Assembly (NCBI RefSeq): GCF_014200605.1
Contig: NZ_JACHCE010000001.1
Coordinates: 62,001-126,000, forward strand
Length of the DNA stretch: 64,000 nt
Reading direction: 5' to 3'
From: Pedobacter cryoconitis
Lineage (GTDB): Bacteria; Bacteroidota; Bacteroidia; Sphingobacteriales; Sphingobacteriaceae
How positions within the stretch are numbered: the stretch's first letter is position 1; the number at the start of each line of letters is the position of its first letter. The position numbers and the translations under genes were made by a program. Under the pieces are notes generated by a model, which saw only the letters and a list, made by a program, of their open reading frames with translations, did not search any database and was not told where the DNA came from. Shown here in pieces: positions 56,356 through 64,000 of this stretch.

Positions 56356-57069
56356 TTATAACATTTCCCATTTCCTACCCAGGCGATAGCCCCATTTTTT
56401 TTCATAATAGATGTCTTGTTTCCACATCAGTTCATCAAACCGCTCTGGTTTCTGTTTATTTAATGTGGTATGGTCCAAATGATCTACCAGAGAGGAAGTA
56501 ACCAGCACATGGCATAAATTTAACGCTGAAAGTAAATGGGTATAATCATGTGATGCATGTCTGAAGATAAAATTCTCATCTAACTGGCCTATTAAACGGA
56601 GCATATTCCGCTTAAAGAAGAGGCACCAGCCTGAAACTTCCACCCGTTCTCTATAACCTGGGTATAATCCGGAATTTGGCTCTACACCTAATGAGGTGTG
56701 ATGGATGGTACACATTGGAGATGCACTTACGACATCACGGTAAGTACTAAAGGGTTTCAATATTTCGGTTGCCCATTGGGCATGGAAAAGCAGATCATTA
56801 TTACATAAACAGATATAAGGCGCTGATGTCATTGAAATACCAATATTCATGTAACGGTTATAGCCGAATGATTCATCCGGATAAACCGTTTGTCCGTATT
56901 CATATTGAAAAGGTTTTAAATCTTTTCGGGATTCAACCACAATGATATTGAATTTAATCAATTCAGGGTCTTCAGAAGCTATTAAAGAATTGAGACAGTT
57001 GACTGTAACTTGTTTTAATTCTTCTGTTTGCGCAAAACTTAAAATAACGATATCTATTTCTGTGGCCAT
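56356..57069 (-). CDS. Family-2-like glycosyltransferase
   Basis: A 237-residue protein with a GT-A fold pattern: the opening IDIVILSFAQTEELKQVTVN, IIVVESRKD, YMNIGISMTSAPYICLCNND (a DxD-like NND), then EVSGWCLFFKRNML and GQLDENFIFRHASHD. No membrane segment. Donor and acceptor are unknown. It lies between two glycosidase genes on the same strand; a glycosyltransferase amid hydrolases is atypical for a breakdown locus, so its role may be unrelated. Confidence 0.75.
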   Translation of the reverse strand: MATEIDIVILSFAQTEELKQVTVNCLNSLIASEDPELIKFNIIVVESRKDLKPFQYEYGQTVYPDESFGYNRYMNIGISMTSAPYICLCNNDLLFHAQWATEILKPFSTYRDVVSASPMCTIHHTSLGVEPNSGLYPGYRERVEVSGWCLFFKRNMLRLIGQLDENFIFRHASHDYTHLLSALNLCHVLVTSSLVDHLDHTTLNKQKPERFDELMWKQDIYYEKKWGYRLGRKWEML

Positions 57070-57172
57070 ATTTTATGAATTATTTTAACCCAACAATTAG
57101 TGTTAAACAATTTCTAAATTATGACTATTCAAAAGAATAATTTAGGGTCAATAGTCCCAATTTATTACAATT

Positions 57173-60100
57173 TTACTTTAGAATCTCCAACCTGACCGGT
57201 CCTTTTAATCCTGAAGACTGTAATTTTACATTCGTATCATACCAGTCATAATAAGTCCAGGTTATCCTTTCATTTTCAGGTAATTTATGGTCCCCAATCA
57301 ATCTGTTTATCCAATTGTTGACCACTTTGATTTCCAGATCGTTTTTACCCGGTTTTAATGCCCTGGTAATATCTATTTTATAAGGAGCAGTCCATACTCC
57401 GCCCACAGCTATTCCATTCACCTTAACTTTTGCAGGTGCTGTCACATTACCCAGATCCAATAAGACCCTTTGTCCATTTTTAACTTTTGATAATTTAAAA
57501 CTATGATGATAGTAAGCAGTGCCTGAATAATATTTTATGCTATCCTCTTCATTTTGAGTCCAGTCTTCTAATTCTTTAAAAATAACAGGTTTAGCTGGTC
57601 CATGCATTTTAGCATCAAAGTTAACCAGCCATGGACCAGTGATAGCGATGTGGCTGACTAATTCCGGATAATTTAAACTTTTATTGCCTGGCTTACCGCT
57701 CTGTTTTCTAAAGATGACAAATACACTTTGATAAGGCGCTAATTGCAATGGAACTGCTGTGGTTTTAGTCTTTTGAGTATATTCAGGAAGATCTCGTATA
57801 TAACCGGTAGTTGCATCCCATAATTCGGGGATTTTTCCGGCAATACGAAACTCAGGTTTTAGCTGTATAGTCTTGTTTTCTTGATTAGAGATAAAATAAA
57901 TGGAACCATCCTTCAATGCTCTGTGTGTAAAAAGTATAGAATCTGCTGCATCTGTTTTAAAATCGGGAATAGCATCAGCCAATTTTAAGGCATCTTCCAG
58001 ATTCATCCCATCAATCACCATTCCTTTGCCATAATGATTTACTTTTATGGTGGAAGCATTTATATTTCCCCAAAGCTCAGCCGTTAGCTGCCGGATTTCA
58101 AGATCTGCCTGTCCATAATTCTGCAAACCTGGTGACCTGGATGGCCTGGGGCCCAAAACTATTGCACCTTGTCTGACCAGTTCCTTTATCTTTTTCAGCA
58201 GTTCTGGTCGCATAGTTTCCAGTTTTGGTAAAACTAAAATCCGGTACTTCATTCCATCAGGCAGGACCAGATTGCCGTTCTTTACAGCCAACCTGGTTTT
58301 AATGACTTCTCCATTGATATAATCAAAGGAATAGCCGTTTGGAAGAGCTGGTTCTTGTATACCTGTCATTTTTGGTGCATCTTCACCAATGAAATAGGCA
58401 ATATCTGCCACGTATTTTCCCTGTTGTAAAAGTAGATTAGATCTTTTGATATATTTTAAGAAATCGTCCATCTCATAGAACCAGGTATTATTCCGGTTAA
58501 ATTCGGTTCCAAAATAAGCGTTCATTCCCGGCATCTTATCCTGATCAGGCTGCTGGATATAAACATGCAGTAAAGTATTGTTAATCCCTTGTGCGAAAGC
58601 ACGGTCAAGACGCTGTTTCAGGGTTGCGGGATAATTCATGAAATAATTAGCTGTTGTGGTAAAGGATTCAGCAGAAACTTTTGTTTTTCCATAAATATGT
58701 GCAGCGGATGCAGCGGCCCTGTTTTCTATCATACCTTTATCTCCTTCATTCCAGAACTCTCCGCTAACCTCATCCGATTGCCCTCCGTATTGTAAAAATT
58801 CTCCTGGGAAACCATAATGGCCATAGTTTTCCAGCCATGTAGTAAGCCCGTGCTGATGGCTTACTTCTTTAAGTCCGCCTATATATTCATCAGCTAACCT
58901 ATCGGCTATAAAGCGTCTTACATCCCATAAAAAACGATCTGACTGATCAGCACTCCCAACAACCTTTCCCTGCAATACCGGGATATAAGGGGTGGGGTCA
59001 TAACCATAAGTCAGTTTGAATTTTTCTATAAACTGATCACTCCAATTCTGACTTCCTGTTTCATAGCTATCTCCAACAACCACTTTCCAGGTTTTACGGT
59101 CCTGTGCCGGAATACGCCGGATGATTTCTCCTAAAAACGAATCAAAGTGAGCAGTAATATGAGCTTTACTCATTTTATCAGTTTCAAGTCCTGTTCCTTC
59201 AGGGGCCGCATGTACATTACGAACCAGTGTTGGCGTCATTCCACTGCGTTCAATAATCCAGGTCCCTGAGGGCACCTGCCAGTTCAGCGTGCCATCCGCT
59301 GACATATACCTGGATATGTCTAAAACCTGATCCGGATGAATCAAATAGGCCTGATCTGTAATCACTGGTTGTGGCTTCCATTGATAGGCGGTCCAGTATA
59401 CAAATCCATCGGGCCACATTTTTGCCAGTGTTTTTTCCAGATAGTTTTCTACTAAAGGAACAGCAGAAAACTTAAGTTCTGCTATTCCACTATTTGCTGA
59501 AAAACCAGTGAAGACCAATCTGAACTCTTTGGAAGTGATAGCAGGTATTGAAATTACTGCCGGACCATAGGAGATGAAACCATTCTTTATATTTGGATTA
59601 GTCCGGTCTATCATAAAATGTTTGATGGTTTGATAGACGTTGCCGGTCTTTACCTGGATATCACCTTCTAAACGCATAGGAACAGGAGCAGTATGAATGA
59701 TCAGACTGCGGACTGTATATGGCTTTTCTGTAGTAAAGTCTATGATGAGTGGTTTTGAAGGCGGGAAATTGAGGATAGTTTCTTCTTTTCCATCTGTTAA
59801 GTAGCTGAGATTTTTTAATAAAGGAAAAGAGCTGATCCGGGGTTCTAAACCGGATATATCAGTACCATAGTCTTTAGGTGCAGGATAAGCAATCACTTTT
59901 ACGTCCTGAAAAACAGGGTCGGGCAATTCAAGTTTTTTATGGATTAGTATTGGGCCTTTAACTACTAACTCTGATGAAGTCAGATAGCGCATAGACTGTT
60001 CGGGCTTAACCCATGGCCCTCCCGACTGGCTCCATCCCGGGCAATTAAATATGCCTATTTCAATTCCCAGCCTGGTGGCTGTTTTTAATGCAGTATGCAT

Positions 60101-60442
60101 GATATTCCACCATTCTTCTGTAAATAATTTTATTTTACCAGCGTTTTTCTCCCCCCAGGTCACATTCGCAATAAAGGCACGGTTAATCCCTACCTTTTTC
60201 ATTGCCTCTAAATCTTTGATTACCCCTCCACTTGAAATATTTCCAGATACCCAGTACCAGTAAACACTTGTTTTGATACTGTCTGGAACTGTATAAAATC
60301 CGGTTTCCAATGCAGCCATCGGATGCGTGTAAGTTTTAGACTGGGCCTTTATATTCAATGCACTAAAAAGAATGAATAACAAGCACAGGAAGGCTGTTTG
60401 GCTGGTCAAGAACAATTTGATTTTATAAGAATGGAAATTCAT
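57173..60442 (-). CDS. GH106-like glycoside hydrolase (alpha-L-rhamnosidase candidate)
   Basis: A 1089-residue exported protein with a signal peptide at about 1-33. The N-terminal part fits GH106: VYWYWVSGNISSGGVIKDLE, AMKKVGINRAF and GIFNCPGWSQSGGPWVKPEQ. Later blocks include VVGDSYETGSQNWSDQF, EYIGGLKEVSHQHGLTTWLE and SAESFTTTANYF. The C-terminal 140 residues are a galactose-binding-like beta-sandwich (VLLDLGNVTAPAKVKVNGIA, then GVWTAPYKIDITRALKPG). GH106 members are calcium-dependent rhamnosidases on pectin or glycans. Substrate specificity is inferred. Monocistronic, 103 bp upstream of the GT2 gene. Confidence 0.82.
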   Translation of the reverse strand: MNFHSYKIKLFLTSQTAFLCLLFILFSALNIKAQSKTYTHPMAALETGFYTVPDSIKTSVYWYWVSGNISSGGVIKDLEAMKKVGINRAFIANVTWGEKNAGKIKLFTEEWWNIMHTALKTATRLGIEIGIFNCPGWSQSGGPWVKPEQSMRYLTSSELVVKGPILIHKKLELPDPVFQDVKVIAYPAPKDYGTDISGLEPRISSFPLLKNLSYLTDGKEETILNFPPSKPLIIDFTTEKPYTVRSLIIHTAPVPMRLEGDIQVKTGNVYQTIKHFMIDRTNPNIKNGFISYGPAVISIPAITSKEFRLVFTGFSANSGIAELKFSAVPLVENYLEKTLAKMWPDGFVYWTAYQWKPQPVITDQAYLIHPDQVLDISRYMSADGTLNWQVPSGTWIIERSGMTPTLVRNVHAAPEGTGLETDKMSKAHITAHFDSFLGEIIRRIPAQDRKTWKVVVGDSYETGSQNWSDQFIEKFKLTYGYDPTPYIPVLQGKVVGSADQSDRFLWDVRRFIADRLADEYIGGLKEVSHQHGLTTWLENYGHYGFPGEFLQYGGQSDEVSGEFWNEGDKGMIENRAAASAAHIYGKTKVSAESFTTTANYFMNYPATLKQRLDRAFAQGINNTLLHVYIQQPDQDKMPGMNAYFGTEFNRNNTWFYEMDDFLKYIKRSNLLLQQGKYVADIAYFIGEDAPKMTGIQEPALPNGYSFDYINGEVIKTRLAVKNGNLVLPDGMKYRILVLPKLETMRPELLKKIKELVRQGAIVLGPRPSRSPGLQNYGQADLEIRQLTAELWGNINASTIKVNHYGKGMVIDGMNLEDALKLADAIPDFKTDAADSILFTHRALKDGSIYFISNQENKTIQLKPEFRIAGKIPELWDATTGYIRDLPEYTQKTKTTAVPLQLAPYQSVFVIFRKQSGKPGNKSLNYPELVSHIAITGPWLVNFDAKMHGPAKPVIFKELEDWTQNEEDSIKYYSGTAYYHHSFKLSKVKNGQRVLLDLGNVTAPAKVKVNGIAVGGVWTAPYKIDITRALKPGKNDLEIKVVNNWINRLIGDHKLPENERITWTYYDWYDTNVKLQSSGLKGPVRLEILK

Positions 60443-60574
60443 ATCATTTACAATGTTATTGTATTGTCAGTCAACATTATAAAATTAGACAACTCCTGTC
60501 AAAAACATCAGTATCGGTTATTAATTTACATTTAGGAAATTCGTTGTTCGTCTATCGCTAAACCGGTAAAATAA

Positions 60575-60610
60575 AAAAGCCTCCTCCCGAATAAACAGGA
60601 GGAGGCTTTT
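60575..60610 (-). terminator. Intrinsic terminator after secDF
   Basis: AAAAGCCTCCTCC (60575-60587) and GGAGGAGGCTTTT (60598-60610) form a perfect GC-rich stem, with A/T runs on both sides. It lies 19 bp after the secDF stop on the minus strand. Confidence 0.9.
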
Positions 60611-60628
60611 GCAATTTGTATTTTTTAC

Positions 60629-63574
60629 TTATGCGTGTTTCTTACCTAAGTCAATTACAATTGGGGTAGAGATACATAATGAAGAATATGTACCAATAAC
60701 ACGGCCAATTAATAAGGCGAAGATAAATCCACGGATACTTTCTCCACCGAAGATGAAGACTACAAGTAATACGAAGAATACAGTTAATGAAGTTAAGATT
60801 GTACGACTTAATGTACTGTTTAAAGCGAAGTTGATTAAAGTATTACGCTCTTCACCATATAAGTCATCTTTACCAGTTTCAGCTAATTTCTCACGGATAC
60901 GGTCAAACACAACTACTGTTTCAGTCATGGTATAAGACATAACCGTTAAGATCGCTGCGATGAAATCCTGACCAATCTCTAAAGAGAAAGGTACGATACC
61001 ATCAAGGATAGTATAGAAAGATAATACCAGTAAAACATCATGGAATAAAGCGATAACCGCACCTAAACCATAGTTTAGTTTCTTGAACCTTACGATGATA
61101 TAAACAAACATCAGTAAGCAAGAGAATAAAATTGCAAAGTAAGCACTTGAAACAAGGTCACTTGCAATAATAGGACCTACTTTCTGGTTACTTTCAATTG
61201 TATATTTGCTGCCTGTTTTATCTAAACCAGCTTTTAAAGCATTTTCAACTATTTTATCAGCACCAGCATCCTGGTCAGCAATATGATAAGTAGTAGTGAT
61301 TTTTAATTCGTTGTCAGCACCAGCAGTTTTTACCTGAACTTCTTCATTCTGGAAGCTTGGAGCTAATTTCGCTTTTACATCTTCGGTATCCATTCCTTTA
61401 TCGAAATGAACGATGTAAGTTCTACCACCTTTAAAGTCAATACCTAATCTTAATCCACCGTTTTTGAAATAACAAACGGTACCTGCGATAATAATAACAG
61501 AAGAAATTATGTAGTAGATCTTTCTGCGTCCAACAAAGTTGAAAGCGATATTTTTAAAGGCATGAATTGTTGCTTTGTTACCGAAAGTGATATTCGCATT
61601 TTTGTTCAGTAAGGAATCAAACACTAAACGTGAGATTAATACCGCACAGAACAGTGAAGATAAAATACCGATACATAAGGTAGTTGCAAAACCCTGAACC
61701 GGGCCGCTACCAAATACATAAAGAATAATACCTAAGATTAATACCGTAACGTTTGAGTCAATGATAGAAGGCATGGCATGTTTGAAACCTTCTTTAATTG
61801 CAACAGCAGTTGATTTACCATGATTCAATTCCTCTCTTACACGTTCGAAGATCAGAATGTTCGCATCCACCGATAAACCGATTACCAGGATAATACCAGC
61901 AATACCAGGCAAAGTCAGTACAGCACCCAGTGAAACCAGGATACCCATAATGAACAATAAGTTGATCACTAAGGCAAGGTTAGCTACCCAACCAGCTTTG
62001 TTGTAATACAGCGCCATAAATACAAGGATCACAATGAACGCAAGTACAAATGACATTAAACCGTCGTGGATTGCAGCTTCTCCTAAAGAAGGACCAACAA
62101 CAAACTCACCAACAATACGTGCCGGAGCTGGTAATTTACCTGCTTTTAAGATATTTGCTAAATCTTGTGTTTCATTCACTGTAAAGTTACCAGTGATTGA
62201 AGAGATACCGTTAGGAATTTCATTCTGAACCGTAGGAGCAGAGTAAACTGCATTGTCAAGAACGATAGCAATAGATTTTTTGTTATTAGGATCAGCAGAA
62301 GCTTCTGCAGTGATTTTTTTCCATTTCTGAGCACCGTCACCAGTCATGTACATGGTCACCTCAGGTTTACCTTTCTGATCGTAATCATGACGGGCATCGC
62401 TGATCGCTTCACCACCTAAATCAGGTTTTCCATCAGGAGCAACAGATTTGATTGCATAAAGTTCAAAAACTTTAGTGCCATCCATTGGTCTTACACTCCA
62501 CATGAATTTGAAACTCTGAGGAATGATAGTAGCGATTTCTGGTCTTCTGAAGTAAGAGTTTACTTTAGCAGTATCTTTTTGTGCAACCCATCCTACAGTT
62601 GGACCCGGACGTAAAGAAGGCTGTCCTTGTGCATTCTGATAAGTAGGGATACTTAATAAAGCGAATAATGGGTTTGATTTAGAAAGTTCTTTGGTTTTTA
62701 AATCTGCAGAATCTTTTCCGGTTGTAGTTTTCTTAGCTAAGTTAGCCAGGGCACTTTTTGCTTTTGAAGCAGTATCTTTTACTGTAGTTACAGCAGTAGT
62801 ATCTTTTAATGTAGCTGCAAGAGTTTTGTTAATGTTCTCCATGACAGAGTAAACCTCTTCATTTTGATACACCTGCCAGAATTGTAATTCAGCAGAACCC
62901 TGTAGTAATTTATGAACCCTTTCTTTATCCTGTACACCTGGCATCTCAATCAGGATACGGTTAGTACCTTCTTGTTTCTGCATGTTAGGACTCACTACAC
63001 CAAATCCGTCGATACGGCTTCTGATAATAATGAATGAACGGTCAATTGCGCTGGTTGCTTCTTTTGATAAGTAGCTCTTCACATCAGCATTGCTTGCGTT
63101 AGCTTTTAACTGTTGTGCATTATCCTGATTAGAGAAATAATCCGCAAGTTTTACATTTGGGCTAAGTTTTTCAAATTCATTAACAAACAAACTGATGAAA
63201 TCTTTACCACCAGCATTCAGCTGAGTTTGAGCAGTAGCGAGTGCTTTGTTGAAATTAGCATCATCAGTATGGTTAGCTAAAGATTTTACTAACTCACCTA
63301 ACGAAATTTCCATCGTTACGTTCATACCGCCTTTAAGGTCAAGGCCCAGGTTGATTTCTTTCCCTTTACAGAACTGATAGTCAAACCCGAAAATCGGATA
63401 AACCGGGACAGTTGACATGGAGTCCAAATAAGCTTTTTCCTTAGCCAAATCGCCTTTAGCATACGCTTTAGCGTCTTTTTCTACCTTCGACGTAACGAAA
63501 TTGAACGAGAGGGAATACACGCAGACAATACCTAGAAGTATTGCCATAAATTTAATGAAACCTTTACCTTGCAT
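60629..63574 (-). CDS. secDF: SecDF fusion, protein translocase accessory
   Basis: A 981-residue fusion of SecD and SecF, the normal form in Bacteroidota. SecD has an N-terminal helix, the motif NLGLDLKGGMNVT and a large periplasmic domain, then helices including PGIAGIILVIGLSVDANILI. SecF follows with GGLRLGIDFKGGRTYIVHF and MSYTMTETVVVFDRIREKL. Twelve helices in all are expected. Between the SecD P1 and helix part, residues about 235-300 form a low-complexity Ala/Lys/Thr segment. It uses the proton gradient to pull exported proteins out of SecYEG. YajC is encoded at 36823. A -7-like TAGATTTG lies about 50 bp upstream. Confidence 0.95.
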   Translation of the reverse strand: MQGKGFIKFMAILLGIVCVYSLSFNFVTSKVEKDAKAYAKGDLAKEKAYLDSMSTVPVYPIFGFDYQFCKGKEINLGLDLKGGMNVTMEISLGELVKSLANHTDDANFNKALATAQTQLNAGGKDFISLFVNEFEKLSPNVKLADYFSNQDNAQQLKANASNADVKSYLSKEATSAIDRSFIIIRSRIDGFGVVSPNMQKQEGTNRILIEMPGVQDKERVHKLLQGSAELQFWQVYQNEEVYSVMENINKTLAATLKDTTAVTTVKDTASKAKSALANLAKKTTTGKDSADLKTKELSKSNPLFALLSIPTYQNAQGQPSLRPGPTVGWVAQKDTAKVNSYFRRPEIATIIPQSFKFMWSVRPMDGTKVFELYAIKSVAPDGKPDLGGEAISDARHDYDQKGKPEVTMYMTGDGAQKWKKITAEASADPNNKKSIAIVLDNAVYSAPTVQNEIPNGISSITGNFTVNETQDLANILKAGKLPAPARIVGEFVVGPSLGEAAIHDGLMSFVLAFIVILVFMALYYNKAGWVANLALVINLLFIMGILVSLGAVLTLPGIAGIILVIGLSVDANILIFERVREELNHGKSTAVAIKEGFKHAMPSIIDSNVTVLILGIILYVFGSGPVQGFATTLCIGILSSLFCAVLISRLVFDSLLNKNANITFGNKATIHAFKNIAFNFVGRRKIYYIISSVIIIAGTVCYFKNGGLRLGIDFKGGRTYIVHFDKGMDTEDVKAKLAPSFQNEEVQVKTAGADNELKITTTYHIADQDAGADKIVENALKAGLDKTGSKYTIESNQKVGPIIASDLVSSAYFAILFSCLLMFVYIIVRFKKLNYGLGAVIALFHDVLLVLSFYTILDGIVPFSLEIGQDFIAAILTVMSYTMTETVVVFDRIREKLAETGKDDLYGEERNTLINFALNSTLSRTILTSLTVFFVLLVVFIFGGESIRGFIFALLIGRVIGTYSSLCISTPIVIDLGKKHA

Positions 63575-63624
63575 TTTTGTTTGTAATTATTTGTCTATGC
63601 TGTATATTTTTTTCAACAAGTCGG

Positions 63625-63632
63625 CAAATCTA
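63625..63632 (-). promoter_or_regulatory. -7 element before secDF
   Basis: On the minus strand TAGATTTG (63632-63625) matches TAnnTTTG exactly, 50 bp before the secDF ATG. A -33 TTTG at 19 bp was not seen. Confidence 0.4.
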
Positions 63633-63686
63633 ATTAATTTTTTAATTAATAGTCAGCCTTATATAATATTTATTGAGGATTGGGAA

Positions 63687-64000
63687 CTATTTTCGAACAA
63701 GGGTTGAAATTGTATAACCAATGTTGTTTTTTTCGTCCGGCTCATAGCTGTTACTGCTTTCCTCTTTCCAGATGGCGGGGTCTATAGCCGGGAAAAATGT
63801 ATCTGCTTCAAAATTGTCTTTCACAACCGTCAGATATATTTTATCAGTTATAGCCATGGCCATGTTATAAATTTGTGCACCACCAACGATAAATACCTCT
63901 TCATCAGGATCGCATAAAGCGATTGCTGCATCCAGTGTATTCACCACTTCTGCTCCTGAAATTTCCAGCGCATCATCACGTGTAATTACAATATTACGGC
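63687..64000 (-). CDS. folA: Dihydrofolate reductase (5' end beyond the window)
   Basis: The frame runs open to the right edge; about 104 C-terminal residues are visible, beginning RNIVITRDDALEISGAEVV. Diagnostic DHFR features are the strand RNIVITRD, EEVFIVGGAQIYNMAM with the conserved Gly-Gly and Tyr, and the final strands IYLTVVKDNFEADTFFP and IGYTISTLVRK. It reduces dihydrofolate to tetrahydrofolate with NADPH. The active-site Asp and the start codon are outside the window. Thymidylate synthase often neighbours folA but cannot be checked here. Confidence 0.93.
   Translation of the reverse strand, partial: RNIVITRDDALEISGAEVVNTLDAAIALCDPDEEVFIVGGAQIYNMAMAITDKIYLTVVKDNFEADTFFPAIDPAIWKEESSNSYEPDEKNNIGYTISTLVRK

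Noticed and set aside
1..64000. tRNA or rRNA genes
   Set aside because: Intergenic gaps were read by eye for cloverleaf ends and rRNA-like sequence; none was convincing. A tRNAscan run would settle this.

Overview
The window comes from a low-GC Bacteroidota chromosome, most likely Sphingobacteriaceae and probably Pedobacter-like. The evidence is a fused SecDF, a long NusB, the gene order nusB-DUF1573-yajC-ybbR-coaE, a DUF6266 protein, Bacteroidota-only families (PUR/DUF3276, DUF5522, TlpA with DUF4369), GH92/GH29/GH106 glycosidases, and promoter -7 elements of the TAnnTTTG type. I saw no rRNA, tRNA, insertion sequence, integrase or CRISPR array. Genus assignment is inference.

Layout. 1-5.7 kb: a cut-off secreted repeat protein with a small lipoprotein, a GAF histidine kinase behind a fungal-type prephenate dehydrogenase, a SnoaL-like protein and YceH. 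5.7-18 kb: small secreted proteins, a PhyH dioxygenase preceded by a 28-codon reading frame ending in a cysteine cluster, two short-chain dehydrogenases, an 11-bp-periodic DNA array upstream of a DUF6266 gene, a Nudix hydrolase, two thioredoxin-fold proteins, a CBM9-like protein, an MFS pump, OsmC and a missed 41-residue membrane protein. 18.4-21.4 kb: a three-gene operon of unknown function (coiled coil, two-TM helical protein, membrane-anchored Ppx/GppA-like domain). 21.4-24.1 kb: two small membrane proteins and a two-domain spondin lipoprotein.

24.1-31.5 kb: a minus-strand orphan type VI secretion (T6SS) VgrG/PAAR island. It carries a lipase-like protein flanked by two lipoproteins, a PAAR protein with a large domain inserted in its third repeat, a small membrane protein and two related DcrB-like proteins. 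No sheath or baseplate genes are present, so it probably loads a T6SS apparatus encoded elsewhere.

32-45 kb: housekeeping genes: PUR protein, an ABC exporter, an amino-acid dehydrogenase, the nusB-yajC-coaE run with a metallo-beta-lactamase nuclease, DUF5522 and MarR, then ZIP/PAP2/methyltransferase, glmM and a cysteine desulfurase. 45-64 kb: acetyltransferases, a BSP metalloprotease with a GH92 mannosidase, two paralogous barrels, accD, fructose-bisphosphate aldolase, HMG-CoA lyase, GH29 fucosidase, a GT2-like protein, a GH106 rhamnosidase candidate, secDF and a cut-off folA.

Best candidates for something undescribed are the 18.5-21.4 kb operon, the domain-inserted PAAR with its lipase island, the Cys-cluster leader upstream of the dioxygenase, and the 11-bp-periodic array. 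All functions come from reading motifs by eye; no database search was run.
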